A stretch of DNA of 64,000 nt, from NCBI GenBank assembly GCA_024036415.1, contig JAMWET010003618.1, forward strand, positions 1 to 64,000, read 5' to 3'. Source of the stretch: Prochilodus magdalenae (Eukaryota > Chordata > Actinopteri > Characiformes > Prochilodontidae). The notes under the pieces were generated by a model, which was given only the letters and a program-made list of their open reading frames with translations, was not told the origin of the DNA and ran no database searches. Shown one piece after another: positions 1 to 15,816 of the stretch. The position numbers and the translations under genes were made by a program. The first letter of the stretch is position 1; the number at the start of each line of letters is the position of its first letter.

Positions 1-372
1 CCCCTCTGACTTAGGTTAGGAGTAGAATATAACTTATCACATTCCAAAAGCTACCTACAGTCCTCCTAAAAAAAAAAAAAAAAAAAATCAATCACACTAA
101 TAAGGTCAGGCAGGGCCTTTATGAAGTGCTGTGGAGCTTGCTAGTACACTCCTTGGCTTTTGCGAGCCATGCATATAGAGGTGTCAATAGTGTGTTAGAT
201 ATTATTTCTCTGTTTTTTTCTGTTGTCTTTCCGGTTTGGAATAATACATTGCTAAACTAATTCAGCTAAAGTATGACAGTTGGACTGGATGAGCTCATAA
301 GAAAACTTATATCATTCCTCCGCAACAAGTAAAATATAAAGTGATTACTAATCGAATATAATAGCTCTCGAC

Positions 373-530
373 ATACAAAAACAAAAAAAAATAAAAAATA
401 AAAAAAAAAAAAAATGAAAAATAAAAAAAAAAAAAAAAAAAAAAACAAACAAAAAAAACACAATAAAGACAAAAAAAAAAAAAAAAAAAAAAAAGAAAAA
501 AAAAGAAATAAAAAAAAAAAAATAAAAAAA
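373..530. repeat. A-rich low-complexity tract
   Basis: About 150 bases, nearly all A, broken by single T, C or G bases. On the other strand it reads as poly-phenylalanine in several frames, which is an artefact of the composition. Nothing suggests a gene. Confidence 0.9.
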
Positions 531-2779
531 GCGATAAGTACATTCACGTTTAAGCGGTGGTTTATGTGGAAGAAAACTAATTCTGATATATGAATATAGG
601 CATTAAGAACGAGAAAGGCATTATATTAGTGAATGTCAATTCCTTTCTGTTTTTTATACTTTAAATGGATGTACTTTTATAAACAAGTAGGGCTAGGGCC
701 AACAATCCGGGGAGGGCGGTGGTTTGAGGAGGAGTTTAATTACTCTTTTTTCCTGTGTGGGCCGTCCTAGTAAGATGCAGACGGACACCGTCTAGTATAT
801 ATGCTAGATCAATGCATATCCATCATCATTCGCATCTATTCCTTTCCAGCTCCAGAGAAGAGTCATTAGTTTTTTTAAGCTGCTGGTTTATTTGCTGATG
901 TGGCATTTCTGGCTATAGTGGCGATCTCGATAGTTCCCGATCGCGTCCTGATAAAAGTAAAAAGCCTTTCCTTATGATGCTTTTTTGCGATAGCCTAGAG
1001 GCAGTACGGCGAGGCAGTGACTGTATTCACTTGATAAATGAAGTTTTTCGAATAATTTCATGATGTTGGCCTACATCAAAGAATGTCGTCCCCACAAATC
1101 AGACTTTTTATTGTTTATGTCATGAATATAAACATATAAATGGGCAGGTTTTCATACATAGGTACATGTGACTATTTTTTCCCTAGATACACTAGCACAT
1201 ATGAGTAGCTATATCCTTATTAGGTATGGAATGCACCGAGTGTTCAGGGCTAATGAAGTGTGCCAAAACTGACTGATGCAAAGATATTTGATACTGTAAT
1301 TAGCAGCAAAATTTATATACTAAAACTGACAAATATTCATTACATGATCCTTACATGCATGTACTATCTTCAAGATGTATGGCGCCTGTAGAAGAGAAGG
1401 AGTTTAACAATTTAGCACTCTAGTCTTAAGGCCAGAGACAAATCTCATGTTAACTGAAATCAATTACTTTATAACTCAAAAAAAAGAGCGTTCTATTCTT
1501 TTCTTTAATCTAATTTATTGATGCTTTATTTTGTGGTAATAGAAATTGTCAAAGTTTGGCTGATGACATCGGTTATCTGAGAGTGATCTTGTCTGAGTGG
1601 CTGGGTATAGCAAGTAAGTCTTCTCATCTGGTCTTTTCCTGCATTGCTTTGCTTGCTTATGATGTTTTGGTGTGTGTTTCAGGTAGAACAACATCCACAA
1701 GAGCTTTAATCTTCATTTGACTGAAGTGGGCATACTGTGTATGTAAGTGTTATCGAGATCTAGCGACTATCTGGGGCAGATATCAATATAAGCATTTACA
1801 AGTATGCAGTGATTGAATGGAAGCCATATGTCCAGGTGACTCTGGTATCTGATTATGGGATTTAAGCAACTAGATAGTATATGCAACTGAAAAGTAAAAT
1901 TCATATTTATGAAACGCTTACAGATGGGCTGCTCTTCAGCTAATTGTGTAGGATTGCTCATCTTCTGGTGCGATGCGCGAAGCATGTGCATTGTTTCCGT
2001 GTGGCTGGAACCAATCCATCCTTGCATGTCTCCAATACGTTTTTGTTGTGGCGGCCCGCTACTTTAGTTCTTTCATGTTTGAGTACGCCTAAACCGATAT
2101 CTACCACCCATCACTAGGGTGCCTGAAACTGCTGGTGCCTATCGTATACTTGATGGATAACACAGATGGTGAATTACAGCTTAGAAACGCAGCTTTAGGC
2201 GGCTATTTAGCGCTGTATGCTCTAGTAGTCTCAGTTTAGCGACTTACAGGTTAATCATATTACATGGTAGGCCAATTCAGCTGTTATGGAGTCATTGCCT
2301 CAAGGGACATCTTATTGGTGCAACACCGCCCGGAGTCTCCTCGAGACCTGGGTAACATAATGTCCGACATGGGACGAGTACAGTGTATCCGCATCTGTGC
2401 CTATACATGGGCCAACCTAACGTTTAGATATAAGTGATGCTAGATTTGGCACTGGTGAATGGCTAGTATTGCAGTAATAGCTTTATTTATAAACATAAAG
2501 TTTGGTGGGAGGCGACTATGTTTTGCTTATTGCGTTACTAATGCGCTATAAACATTATTACATTCCTGCTGCAGTGGATACAGATTTTTCACATATAGGA
2601 TTTTCAATATGGGATTTTTATTTAAAAAAAAAGAAAAAAAAGAAAAGAAATCTGTGCACAGTTACTATTTATTTGTTGGATATGTTAGCACTGGCCGCCT
2701 GTTAGGGCAGTGTCTGAGCTCATGGTGAGTCTTAGGCTCTAACCTTCCTTTACTAGCTGGAATATTATCCAATGGAACA

Positions 2780-2840
2780 CTAAGCACGGTCACTCTGGAT
2801 AAGAGCATCTGCTAAATGTCTTAAATGTAAATGCAAAAAG
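2780..2840 (+). repeat. SINE-type conserved fish repeat motif
   Basis: The phrase GGATAAGAGCATCTGCTAAA followed by TGTAAATG is a widely dispersed motif in teleost genomes, usually linked to SINE-type elements. The body of the element is not clear here, so only the conserved part is marked. Confidence 0.5.
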
Positions 2841-3668
2841 AAGAGAGAGAGACTGTCCTGAATGAGCGGCTTTTTGCATTTTTGTTCATAATACTGTGAG
2901 CAAAATAACTGTAATTGTGCTCGAAGAAATACATAAGAAATATAACAATTAAGCATATGAAAGAAAATAATATGTGTAATTTCGCGAGGGAGTGCCTGCA
3001 ACATCCTAGCTAGTTTGGACTGGTAGTTTGGCTGGGTGTTTTGCATATTGTTTAAGAAAGATAACGTTTCAAGATACAAACGCGAATACAATCTCATTTT
3101 TCAATATGTTGGAGTTTCTGTTTAAAGATTAGGAACTATTCTTAGATAAGTGGGCAGCAGATAAGGAAACCCATAATTGAGGTGCTCTACAAAAGAACTT
3201 CTATTTCCTCTTGATTTCAAGTGACAGGGGCTTGCTGGCTCGTGCTCCCTGAGTCATCCTAAGTAATGTTTTCAAGGGGGAATATTAGATGTTGTATAAC
3301 TCTGTGACACTTAAGATAATTACATCCTCACTTGCTCGTGCTAAAGATCGAACGGCACAACAATTACTCTGCTAATAAGATTTGTTGCTACACCGTAATA
3401 GATAAGCAGTTGATTGACATGTGACTTCATACTCGCATTGGTGTCAGGTAACACGGTCCTAGACTAGTGACACAAGTTTTTCATAGCGTGCAGCTTAGTG
3501 CTGGAGTCTCGGAATGTTAAAGTATGAGCTTGGTTTAGCACGGACTCGCAGCATAGCTTAATGCTGTCCAGATGATAAAATGCCTATTTATGAATAATAC
3601 AGACAAGATAGGACATGTATGGCCTGCTAGGTAGTCACTACTCTAGATATAACATACACAATCCCCTG

Positions 3669-5775
3669 CTTAGATTTGCCGTAAGGTCTCCATCTGTATC
3701 GGGGCATTCGGCCAGTCGTAGCCGCCTAATAGGTCCGCGCGGGTAGTTGATCTGGTGCCACAGTCACCTTCTGCAGTAGCATTTCTTCTCCAGTTGGCTG
3801 TACGTGGAGACGAAACACATTTCAACAAAATGTTTACCATACTTCGATTTTTCTTCTGTTGTAAGGATCATTATTATTAATGGTTTATTAGTAATTTTTA
3901 TTTAATAGTTAATTATTTCTTCTTTATTGTTAAACTGTTGTATATTTAACTAATATTTATTTTGTTTAACCATTTATTTCATTTATTTATTTGTTGTTTT
4001 AACTTCTCTGCATATACACATGATAATTCTTGCAGTGGTTTGACAACACTAAGGTAGTTTTGTCATGTCAATAAAGCAAACCTGAACCTAATTACACTGG
4101 CTGTTTGTTCTTGTGATTTATTATTAAAAATGAAAGCATTCTATGGGGGGGGCTATGTGGCTTGCTTACACGGCCATACCAGTCGATTAAATCTCCGTTG
4201 CGAGTCTCTTCTCAGTACACCAGGAAATGGCTTGGATGCAAGTTGTAGGTCGATAAGGGGAAGATTTTAGGAGGGCTGTGCAATATAATTAACATAAAAA
4301 AGTTTTCATTGGCATTAGGGCGAACATTGCACATCCAATACATACAATAACGTCATTGTATGAACGAACGTAGTGTCATGTTAAGCAATTCCTCGCAATT
4401 TACCTAATATAAACAAGAAAGCCCGTCTTTAGGCCTTCAGTGTAGTATGTGCTTCAAACATGGGTCGAGGAGATCTGTAAAGCTATTGATTAAATAAATA
4501 ATCAGCACTAGCATTTATCACAAAATAATATGTGGACAAATGTCATATAAAATAGATTAGTTAGGATAGTATCACTGGGCATGCATTAAGCAGGCAGCGC
4601 AAATGATTTTAAGCTTACTTCTCCATAGGCTTCAACAGCAGGCTTATACATATGCTTCAAGGCGCGACGGTCGTTCACAGACGTATATTATAGCAGTGAT
4701 GGCCTCCACTGATTTTTGTATCTCACTGCAAGTGATGTATTTAAATTACCACACAGGATAAAAATGACTACACTGGCATAAACATGTATCAGGCTTGTAC
4801 AACAGTTGTGTGTAAAATAGCTGAATAACTTACAAAGGTTTTATATTATATCATAATAAATGCTAATATTATTAAGTGTCGTTAATTTGAATCAAACCCC
4901 TGGCCACCATACGAATAGTGTTCCTCTCCTATTTGGTTCTTCAGACTTCTTAATAGCTTTTTCATGATGCTTCTGTTTTCCTTCCTAATCTTCATGCTGG
5001 CCGCCCCTCTCTTTAATCTTCTTCAGTATTGCCTTTTCGGCAAATGCGAACCAATTCTACTCTATTATTGTCATGTTCGCTATAATAAGATTCTAGTTTG
5101 GTGGGATTGGTTGATGGCCCATTTCTTATACTGGGCTGGCATTGCCCAATCATACTCTCGAAAGCAGGGTGTTAGTGAACATACCAAAGCTCAACAGCAA
5201 TCAAGATGATTTGTCTTATTTGGTCTCAAAGTCTTGTTTTTTTATTGTCCAGATTTTCAATAGGCATCCATATAGTACACACAGCAAATTACTCTGATAT
5301 CCTGGACAATTCACGTGATAGCTGGTTCACAGTTAGCGCACATGTAATATGACAAGATAATTATGGGCCTCAATGACTCCTTTAGCTCTTATATGATCTA
5401 TATACTCAGTATATATTTTCACAAGTTTGCAAGCCGGTCGTTTTCATCAAATATCTGAATATAAAAGAGTACACACCGGTGGGAGGGGGGGGGGGGGTCG
5501 AGGTTTTGCTGTGTACTTTGTCTTTTCCTGAGATTACTATTGCTAATGAGAACATAATTATGTAAGCAGTTTATAACTGCTTCTCAGACTGCATTAATAG
5601 CACTCAATCTTCGAAGGTTAACTCTGTAGTCCTGATTCTATAAGTCCTGGAGGAATCTTGCGAGCAGGCCTGACTATGAGAAGGGCCTTTGGGTCTATTG
5701 GGGACTCAAATCACATCACTGCTTCAGACACTTGGCTCTCCTCTCATGATCATACATGTCCAGGTCAGTACAGTC
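3669..5775 (-). pseudogene. Indel-ridden downstream exons of sec14-like gene
   Basis: Three blocks on the minus strand continue the gene that starts at 9116, but none can be read in one frame. Near 5775-5630 the pieces TATGATCATGAG and ATAGACCCAAAGGCCCTTCT fit the CRAL-TRIO segment GYD-(H/R)-E...PIDPKGLL. Near 4690-4619, LKH-x-x-KPAVEAYGE is followed by a good donor (GTAAGC). Near 3797-3669, a block fits NW(K)E...APDQLP...YGG...DGDPY-x-KSK, just before the GOLD domain. The order and donor site match a real gene, but frames break every few bases. I read this as unpolished sequence of functional exons rather than true decay; a decayed gene is the alternative. Confidence 0.5.
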
Positions 5776-5909
5776 TAACCCATCGCTATTGACTTTAACA
5801 CGTATCGTTCAATTACCTGTTCAGATTAGTACATACCAAGCTGGTTACAGTTCTAAATACACTTTGGAAAGTGGAATAAATGCTTAGCTGTGGTTGTTTT
5901 CAAGTTTAC

Positions 5910-8900
5910 CTCTGGTGGCTTCCAGTCCTCTAAGAGTAAATCTACCTTCATGTTTTTGCGAAACTCCAAATGCTGGAAATCAAATAAAGTGATCAGGTAT
6001 GAGAACTTGCTTTAACTTTATTTCACAATAGTTTCATAATATATCACTGTATTCAATAATATTTGCATTAATAAAGTTAACAAATCCATTCATATCCAAG
6101 AATGTTTTGCTAACATTTGCTTATTTTGATTTCACTTAGTTTTCTAAAAATGACACCATAGGGAACATTCAGAAATGATTTGGAATGGGAAAGCATTCTT
6201 ACAAGTCAACCATAACTGGATATCATAACTACACAAAACATAATAAAAAGCTTAAATCAAACATTAACAAATGTTTGATTTAAATGTCCATGTTATGGTT
6301 GCTACACTGTGCTGTCACACTGCATATAAAAAAAGTCTATTAAAGTGCTATATAAATTACTCCTATACTATAACATAAAAATAATATCATTAATAGCTTT
6401 TGTCAACATCTGAGTTGCCTAAATGTATGCATTAAATAAGCTCTTCGAAGAAAAATCTTTGGAATAATAAATACCTTTCTAAGCATTCCTTCGGCCTTGT
6501 TGACACTGAAGTTTCTGGCTACAAACAGACAAAAGGGAGAGGAAAGTTCAGATGAATGGCAGACAACATACTGTATTTACAGTCAATTCTGTATGACAGT
6601 AAAATAAGTTATACAGTATAATAACTCTATACAGCACAAACTTAAATATGGCATATCTGCTACTTTTAGTGCACGGCTCACTTGATAAATTTAACAATTT
6701 AGAATAAACTTGCAGCAAATAAACAATAATTGTGCCCTAAATCTTATCTGTAGAAGTGTGTCCTCTGTACAGGATGTGTACTATATATTCATATATCAGT
6801 AGTAAATTGTTCTGAATACTTTGATAGTTCCACTCCAGAAGCTTTGTGAATATGACTATAAACAAATACACCCTTAAAAATAATTCTTTAAGAGTTCTTT
6901 AGAATGTGTATATACAGTGTACAGTACAAAGAATAATCTTTGTAAACAGTTTAATTGATCCTCTTAATCCCATCATTATTTATTTGCAATTATTTTGAAT
7001 CCTATCAATAATCATAAGGAAAAGGTTTAAGATCATTCTGAACAGATTGTGAAGGCAATTCAACTTTGAATGATATGAGTCCAGCAACCTGATATCATAT
7101 TCACATCCAGGATTCTTTTTTCTTTCTTCCAGACACTCATATTAATAGTAAGGGCTCACTAAAAGGCAATTCCCTCAATTTACAGCTAAGGTCACTAGGA
7201 TAGATCTTAATCATTAATGGCAGTGTGGTGCAAGGGGAGCGAGCAAATAATTTTGCAATGGGCAAAACAGGTGAATGGAACTGCAAATATTTGCAACCCC
7301 CAAGAACTTTACCATGAACTTTTCTCTTGGTGACCCAAGAAATACTTCTGGGTATGTTTGCAAGAATTTGGAGAACCAAGGAAATCTTATGTAATTCTTA
7401 TGTAACTGCTGGCATCATTTGTTGTACATCAGTTGTACATCAGTGCCATGATATGGCTCTGCCAATCCATGCTTTATGGCCCTTTTTGTATCACGCACAG
7501 ACACATTTTCCAGATGGAATATTATTGAAATTCCCTGAAGCAATCCACAGAATGTACTCCTAACAACTAAATATAATTACACGGGAATTACATGGGAAAT
7601 AGCATTTACTGCATCTATAAATCATATCATATTGCATAAATCTAGTCAATATCATGCCTATTTCCCAACATGCCGATTCTACACTTTAGAAAAGTGGGCC
7701 AAAGCAGATAACAATAACAGATGACACAAGATGAAGAATCATGGTCATGCAAGTGTTCAGACTTGTAGTTATAATCGACCACCATGACGAAGCAAAAAAA
7801 GGCTTGAACTAATTTAATCTGTCTTGTCAATAACCCCATCCAACCTAATGTATGTAGTGTTATTGCCTTTATACCCTTCAGCTCATTTCAAAGTTGCTAC
7901 CATCAGAAAACATCTGTGAAAAATGGATTAGCACGTCAAATGGGAGCTATAGGTGGGCTAGTCTATCACTATATAACAGAAAGACCATGCACGCTGTTGG
8001 ACTCAGTGGGCTATTTTGAACATGCATGTGCAGAATTCAGCAGGAACTCGGATCACCAAGGTCCGGCTTTTTACATCAGGGCAACAATAAGCCACAAGAA
8101 AAACGTGAAACATATTCCTATGGCCTGCATGCTCAAAATCTACAAAGCTTTAGCATTTCTAAATCATGTGCAGCGCAAGATTAAAAGTCTAACAGATTAA
8201 AAGTCAGAAACAGGTTCAAAATTGTAGGGTACATAATCAAGACTGATTTCTATGTTTTTTGCATGTGAAAAGTATACAGCTGAGGGATACTGTGATCACT
8301 GTGATCAGTGACACATGCGGTGTCATTTATTTGGAAGAAAGAATGTCACACTGTTAGTGAAGCAATGTAGTAGAAAACCACATACTCTGGTTCATTATAC
8401 ACTGCAGTTCCTATTTAATTATGAAAATTTGCTATGGATTAGTGTAAAATATCAAAATTGTGTGCACACTGCTAGAATGCTTAGACTGCAGACTGTATGT
8501 ATATAACTTCTCTCTTATTCACGTTCACGTAATTTTTATTTACACACTTATCTCTGTTGTATTTTGTGCTGTCAAAATATTTTAAAATCTCCCAAGGAAT
8601 TATTTTCAAGAAAAGGAAAAACCTTCTCAACCTTCATTTTAGGTTAAAGGAACTGGATTTATTAGGAGTCTTTTATTATGAGTGTACATAAGGTGCATCA
8701 TCAATAACACATCAGTATTATGAACGGGCCTATAAAATTGCATTGATAACAGAAGATCAATGGCCATGTCTAAATTAGAAACAGCTCACCTCTGAGCCAG
8801 CGGAGCAGGTAGTGGTCAGTTTGAGTGGGCAGATTTGCAAATACATCTCTGATTCTCTCCCGAAACTAAACAAAATAACAGCAATAAAGCATTACATTGG

Positions 8901-9116
8901 AAGTCTGCTAGTGCACTGACCAACAAGTATGAAGGAAATCAGATGTTAAGGCCGAATTTGGCCCTTGCTATAATTACAATACAGGCTTTGGTGAACATTA
9001 GCGAGATTTTAAGCTACTGCTTATTTGAAGTTGAAAGTCAAATTGTCCTGCAGAGCACTCACCTGTTCCAGGGCATCAGCCTGCTTAGGACTAAGGTCTC
9101 CCACACGCCCGCTCAT
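5910..9116 (-). CDS. sec14-like lipid-binding protein, exons 1-4 (5' part)
   Basis: SEC14L2/3/4-type proteins carry a CRAL-TRIO N-terminal helix bundle, a CRAL-TRIO lipid pocket and a C-terminal GOLD domain, and bind tocopherol or phospholipids in the cytosol. Clean exons: 9116-9063 (MSGRVGDLSPKQADALEQ, donor GTGAGT), 8865-8790 (FRERIRDVFANLP then DHYLLRWLR), 6518-6475 (ARNFSVNKAEGMLRK) and 5972-5910 (HLEFRKNMKVD then EDWKPPE, donor GTAAAC). All junctions are GT-AG and in phase, giving about 64 residues, which is the CRAL-TRIO N region. The start is the family's conserved MSGRVGDLSP. Later exons appear damaged (see 3669-5775). I cannot choose between the SEC14L2, 3 and 4 orthologue groups. 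Confidence 0.85.
6252..6283. repeat. Short perfect inverted repeat
   Basis: 14-base arms (TTAAATCAAACATT and its complement) flank a 4-base loop, in intron 3 of the sec14-like gene. It is AT-rich and no function is evident. Confidence 0.6.
6519..8789. other. sec14-like intron 2, no gene seen
   Basis: AT-rich intronic DNA on the minus-strand gene. A 94-codon open frame on the plus strand (7916-8200) has no recognisable domain and sits inside the intron. I see no RNA gene or clear mobile element. Confidence 0.6.
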
Positions 9117-10367
9117 TTGTTCAGCCTATGTAGTCAACCCGGTGCTGAATGAGAAGGGCTTGTTTTGGTTTTTGCTCACTTCATATGGTGCCTGTAGCAT
9201 TTATAGGCAATAAGCTAGAAGTGCTCTTTGCCCTGAAAAAAAAAACATCAATGGAGCAGAGGGTGTACGGAGAGCAAAGTTTCAACTATAACCTTTGATC
9301 ATTCATATCAACTGTTTGATTTTACTGTTTGAGTCAGAGCCCTTCAGATGAATGATCTGATTCATATACGACTAGAGGATTGGACAGACTGGCAAAATGG
9401 GTTCATGAGGCGATGCACAATCTAATGCAAATGTAAAGGTTATATAGACAGACTGGTTACTCCTGAATATCAGAAAAAACTGTAGGCACAATGTGAAAAA
9501 AAATAATGTCTACACTCTATACACTTCTTACAGAGTTCTGAAATTTCTATATAGTATATATATTCTGTTTCCGTGTCTGTATATCTGCATGGCTCCATCC
9601 CATACACTTGGTTTAAGCTCATAAATGTGTTGGTAAATGAGAAGTGTCAAGCATAATTTAAAATATTTTTAATATTGTGATAAAATAAGCAACTATTTTG
9701 AAATTTTAAGTCAATATAAACAAGCAAATAAGTATTGATTTTGAAATACTAAGCAAAATTGAAATACTGATACTTTTCTCCTTCAGATATTTAGTAACAG
9801 AAGAAACATGGAATTCACTAACACACACCACTGTACGCAAAAGAAACATGACCCAGTACTGACATTTCTCATTTAACATGTCCTGAGACTAAGCGCACAG
9901 GGTAGACAACCACAGATACACACAGTAACCGGAACACAACAGAAACATTCATAGACAATCTGTTACAGTACAATGCATCATACACTCTATAGAATTCGGT
10001 ACACAATGGGAACCGTATGTGTTGTAGTATGTTATAGCTTCATTATGTCTTCAGCTAATGGATATGACTGAACATATGATAGATTAACATAGTAAGACTA
10101 TATATTAACAGATACCAGGTCATCAGTTTAACAAAGTTATATGCCAAAATATAGTTTTGACAGCATCGTTTACTAACAGCAACATTTCCAGAACTCTGAG
10201 CAATTTGTTAGTGAAGCTATTATGAATTGAATAAGACTCATACACAGATTTAGGCATCTTGTTGGTGACTGTGTTGTTCTATTGCTAACAGTCATCCGCA
10301 AAGTTCAGAGCTAATATGATATTTTAAAAATGCTGGACTGTGTTCAGTACCACATACTTGTGTGTTT

Positions 10368-10425
<58 letters not shown>

Positions 10426-10477
10426 AGAAAGTCTCTGGCCGTCCGACCGCTGGTTATGGTTTAAATTTTTAATTGAA
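9117..10477. other. Head-to-head intergenic region, sec14-like / alpha-tubulin
   Basis: This separates the sec14-like start (minus strand, 9116) from the tubulin promoter (plus strand). It is AT-rich, with no exon or recognisable repeat apart from the CT run near 10372. The sec14-like 5' UTR and promoter must start here, but no TATA box could be assigned. Confidence 0.5.
10372..10427. repeat. (CT)n microsatellite
   Basis: About 27 CT units with one interruption, some 50 bases upstream of the tubulin CCAAT box. On the opposite strand it reads as Arg-Glu repeats, an artefact. Confidence 0.95.
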
Positions 10478-10547
10478 CCAATCACAACATTTATGCCGAT
10501 GATTGGCATTAACGTAGGCGTCGTTTCGACGAAATTGACCTATAAAA
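10478..10547 (+). promoter_or_regulatory. Alpha-tubulin core promoter (CCAAT and TATA)
   Basis: CCAAT at 10478-10482 and TATAAAA at 10541-10547 are 59 bases apart, the usual vertebrate spacing. Transcription should start near 10570. A GGGCGTGGC (GC/CACC-type) element lies at 10557-10565, just at or before the expected start. Confidence 0.75.
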
Positions 10548-10732
10548 ATAATCGTGGGCGTGGCTACGTTAACCGTTGATCCTTCTAAGCCTAGCGGGAC
10601 TGCTGTAGTTTTTGAAGATTGGCAGTGTCGGTTGGGATTTCCAGAACTGCGTTATTTGCGCGTGTACATCCATAGTGAAAAGTCTATCTAAAACTTTCTG
10701 TCTATTTCACACGTCTCGAAAATTAAATAAAA

Positions 10733-13830
<3,098 letters not shown>

Positions 13831-13941
13831 ATTGACAGTGGAAACATTCATTCTTTTACTTGTTCATGTTTCTTCAGTGAAACTTAATTGTTAATTTTCT
13901 TTTTTACTTGTGCGTTACTTTTTTTAAACTTGTAATTAATT

Positions 13942-13947
13942 AATAAA
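13942..13947 (+). terminator. Alpha-tubulin poly(A) signal
   Basis: AATAAA lies 112 bases after the stop codon in an AT-rich 3' UTR. A degenerate second copy of this region lies downstream (see 13996-14170). Confidence 0.8.
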
Positions 13948-13995
13948 AGTTGTTAGTTTCTTGTTTACAAAAAATGATACCTAAATTGGGAGTAA

Positions 13996-14170
13996 AGTGG
14001 GGTCAACTATTTTAAAGGAGAAGACAGTTAAGACTAGATTGACAGTGGAAACATTAATTCCTTTAACTGTTCATTGTCAACTGTTCAAAAAAAAATCTTC
14101 CAATTTGTAATTAATTCATAAAAGTTGTTAGTTCCTTGTTTATAGGCAATGTTTTCTAATTTGGGGGTAA
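13996..14170 (+). repeat. Decayed tandem copy of tubulin last-exon end and 3' UTR
   Basis: It repeats 13783-13995 at an offset of about 207-213 bases. Shared landmarks include TAGATTGACAGTGGAAACAT (the stop codon and first UTR bases), the TGTAATTAATT block and AAAGTTGTTAG. In this copy AATAAA has become CATAAA and the coding part no longer encodes the acidic tail. Confidence 0.8.
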
Positions 14171-14333
14171 AGGTTTTATCTTGAATTTAATCTTAAATTT
14201 ATCTTGCAGGAGAAAAAAAGTATTAAAGAATGGTATAAAATGTTTGAGTACTTTGCTATTCCAGTAGAGGGCAACAGTAGTGCAATTTTTAATGAGAATG
14301 GTACTCTGAGACAAATTTTGTTTCCTTTCTTCT

Positions 14334-14339
14334 TTTAAT
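14334..14339 (-). terminator. Possible vps37b poly(A) signal
   Basis: ATTAAA on the minus strand, about 1.48 kb after the vps37b stop codon. A long 3' UTR would explain the gene-free stretch 14340-15816, where nothing else was recognised. Uncertain, because the motif is common in AT-rich DNA. Confidence 0.35.
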
Positions 14340-15816
14340 TAGCATTTTTATAAAATCAAAATGTTCACCACTAACAGAACGATTACAACATACTTTACAT
14401 CAGAAGTGTTCCATGTAGTGTACAACAGTACATAAAAGGCTTTTAACATGCATTACACTAGGGTTACACCTCTGCCATGACAAAATTGGATCTTGAAAGC
14501 CTAATAATTTTAAGGTTGGGGCAGAATGACCTAAATATTAATGGTGAAAAATAAAAATAACTTGCTGCAAGGCACACTTGAGTTATGGCTGTTCCTTCAA
14601 ATCCAAAAGGACTAATCATTTCAACAGTTATTAGACAAAGCTGTAAAGATGTAAAAGCCTAAATTACTGTAGTTATTTTTGATGCCTTTAGGGATCTGTT
14701 ATAAAAGTTTCAATTAAACCCTATATATTTTAATATTTCATCTATTACATGTAATGCCTCATTAATGCTACACAATCTTTGCTATGATCTCATTGTTTGC
14801 ACATGCTCTAAGGGTACATTAGTGTGGTTTGGATGGAGTGTCAAGGGCTGCATAGTACAAATGCCATTTTAAAACATTACACATCATCTGATTCTTAATG
14901 TTTAGCGAAATCAGAAATGCCCAGGTACTGTAATACCTACCAGGTAATGTCTACAGGGTTTTACAAGTTAAGAAAAAAAGATGATTGATTGATGATTTCT
15001 CTCCTCGCTTCAATGCAAAACAGTTAGTTGTACTTTTGATTGCAATGTGAAAAAAAATTAAGCTCATTGTTGAAAACAAATGAGAATGAATGCTAATGAC
15101 ACCAAGTAATTGCATCAGTACTGAAGGAAGTCTAGCTCTCAGTGTATTTAAACATGTATACTACATTCAAAACCAGTTAAGAAATAAAATGTTAGTACCA
15201 TAGGAAAAAAGGAACGACATCTTTGGTTGCTGGCCAGTTCAACCCAGAAATCCAATGTTACAATAATTCAATTGCTAGTGGACAAAACACACGCAAAATA
15301 AACAGGATATTTGCACCTTTGTGATTTGCACTTCCAGACTACTATTTGTGAGCTTTTGTAATTTCCATATATCTGTATTTCATTAATAGTCAGTACTTTT
15401 CAAACCTTGACATAACAGGCCTTTGTATCTCAAAAGTACATGTAAAACTACAATACATGTAGAAGTTTCTGACCTGAATAGAGTTTAGAATAAGCCATTT
15501 GCACCAGTATTTCATACTTCTTAGTTATACCTGACAGACCCATTTATGAATATATTCAGAAAATCTATATACTCCTACAGCTTATCTCTGAGATAATGAA
15601 AAACTAACTGCAGCTGTAAGTAAAATTAGCAACAATGGTAGAATTCCCTCCTGCTAATTTTAGCAAAAGAGTGAAATTATCAAGAATGTCGACACTAAGG
15701 GTAAAGTACCCAAACCTGTACAAGATCAAAGTGCTTGAGAAACAGGGGAGAATGTCCTGTTTATACATTTCCACTGAAGGGGAAAAAAATCATTTAAGGG
15801 CATCATGAGTATTACT

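Larger units (their letters stand above)
1..3668. other. Non-coding, error-rich-looking stretch
   Basis: No intact exon was recognised. The stretch holds A-runs (about 68-87 and 373-530) and ragged low-complexity DNA. It probably contains the last (GOLD-domain) exons and 3' UTR of the sec14-like gene, but I could not identify them with confidence. See the finding on sequence quality. Confidence 0.5.

Noticed and set aside
266..547. Phe-rich open frames on the minus strand
   Set aside because: They arise from the A-rich tract at 373-530; no protein-like composition or splice context.
4964..5209. 81-codon plus-strand frame with hydrophobic start
   Set aside because: Lies in the apparently error-rich region, where frames are not reliable; no family similarity seen.
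7916..8200. 94-codon plus-strand frame
   Set aside because: Sits inside a sec14-like intron, has no recognisable domain or promoter, and fits chance expectation.
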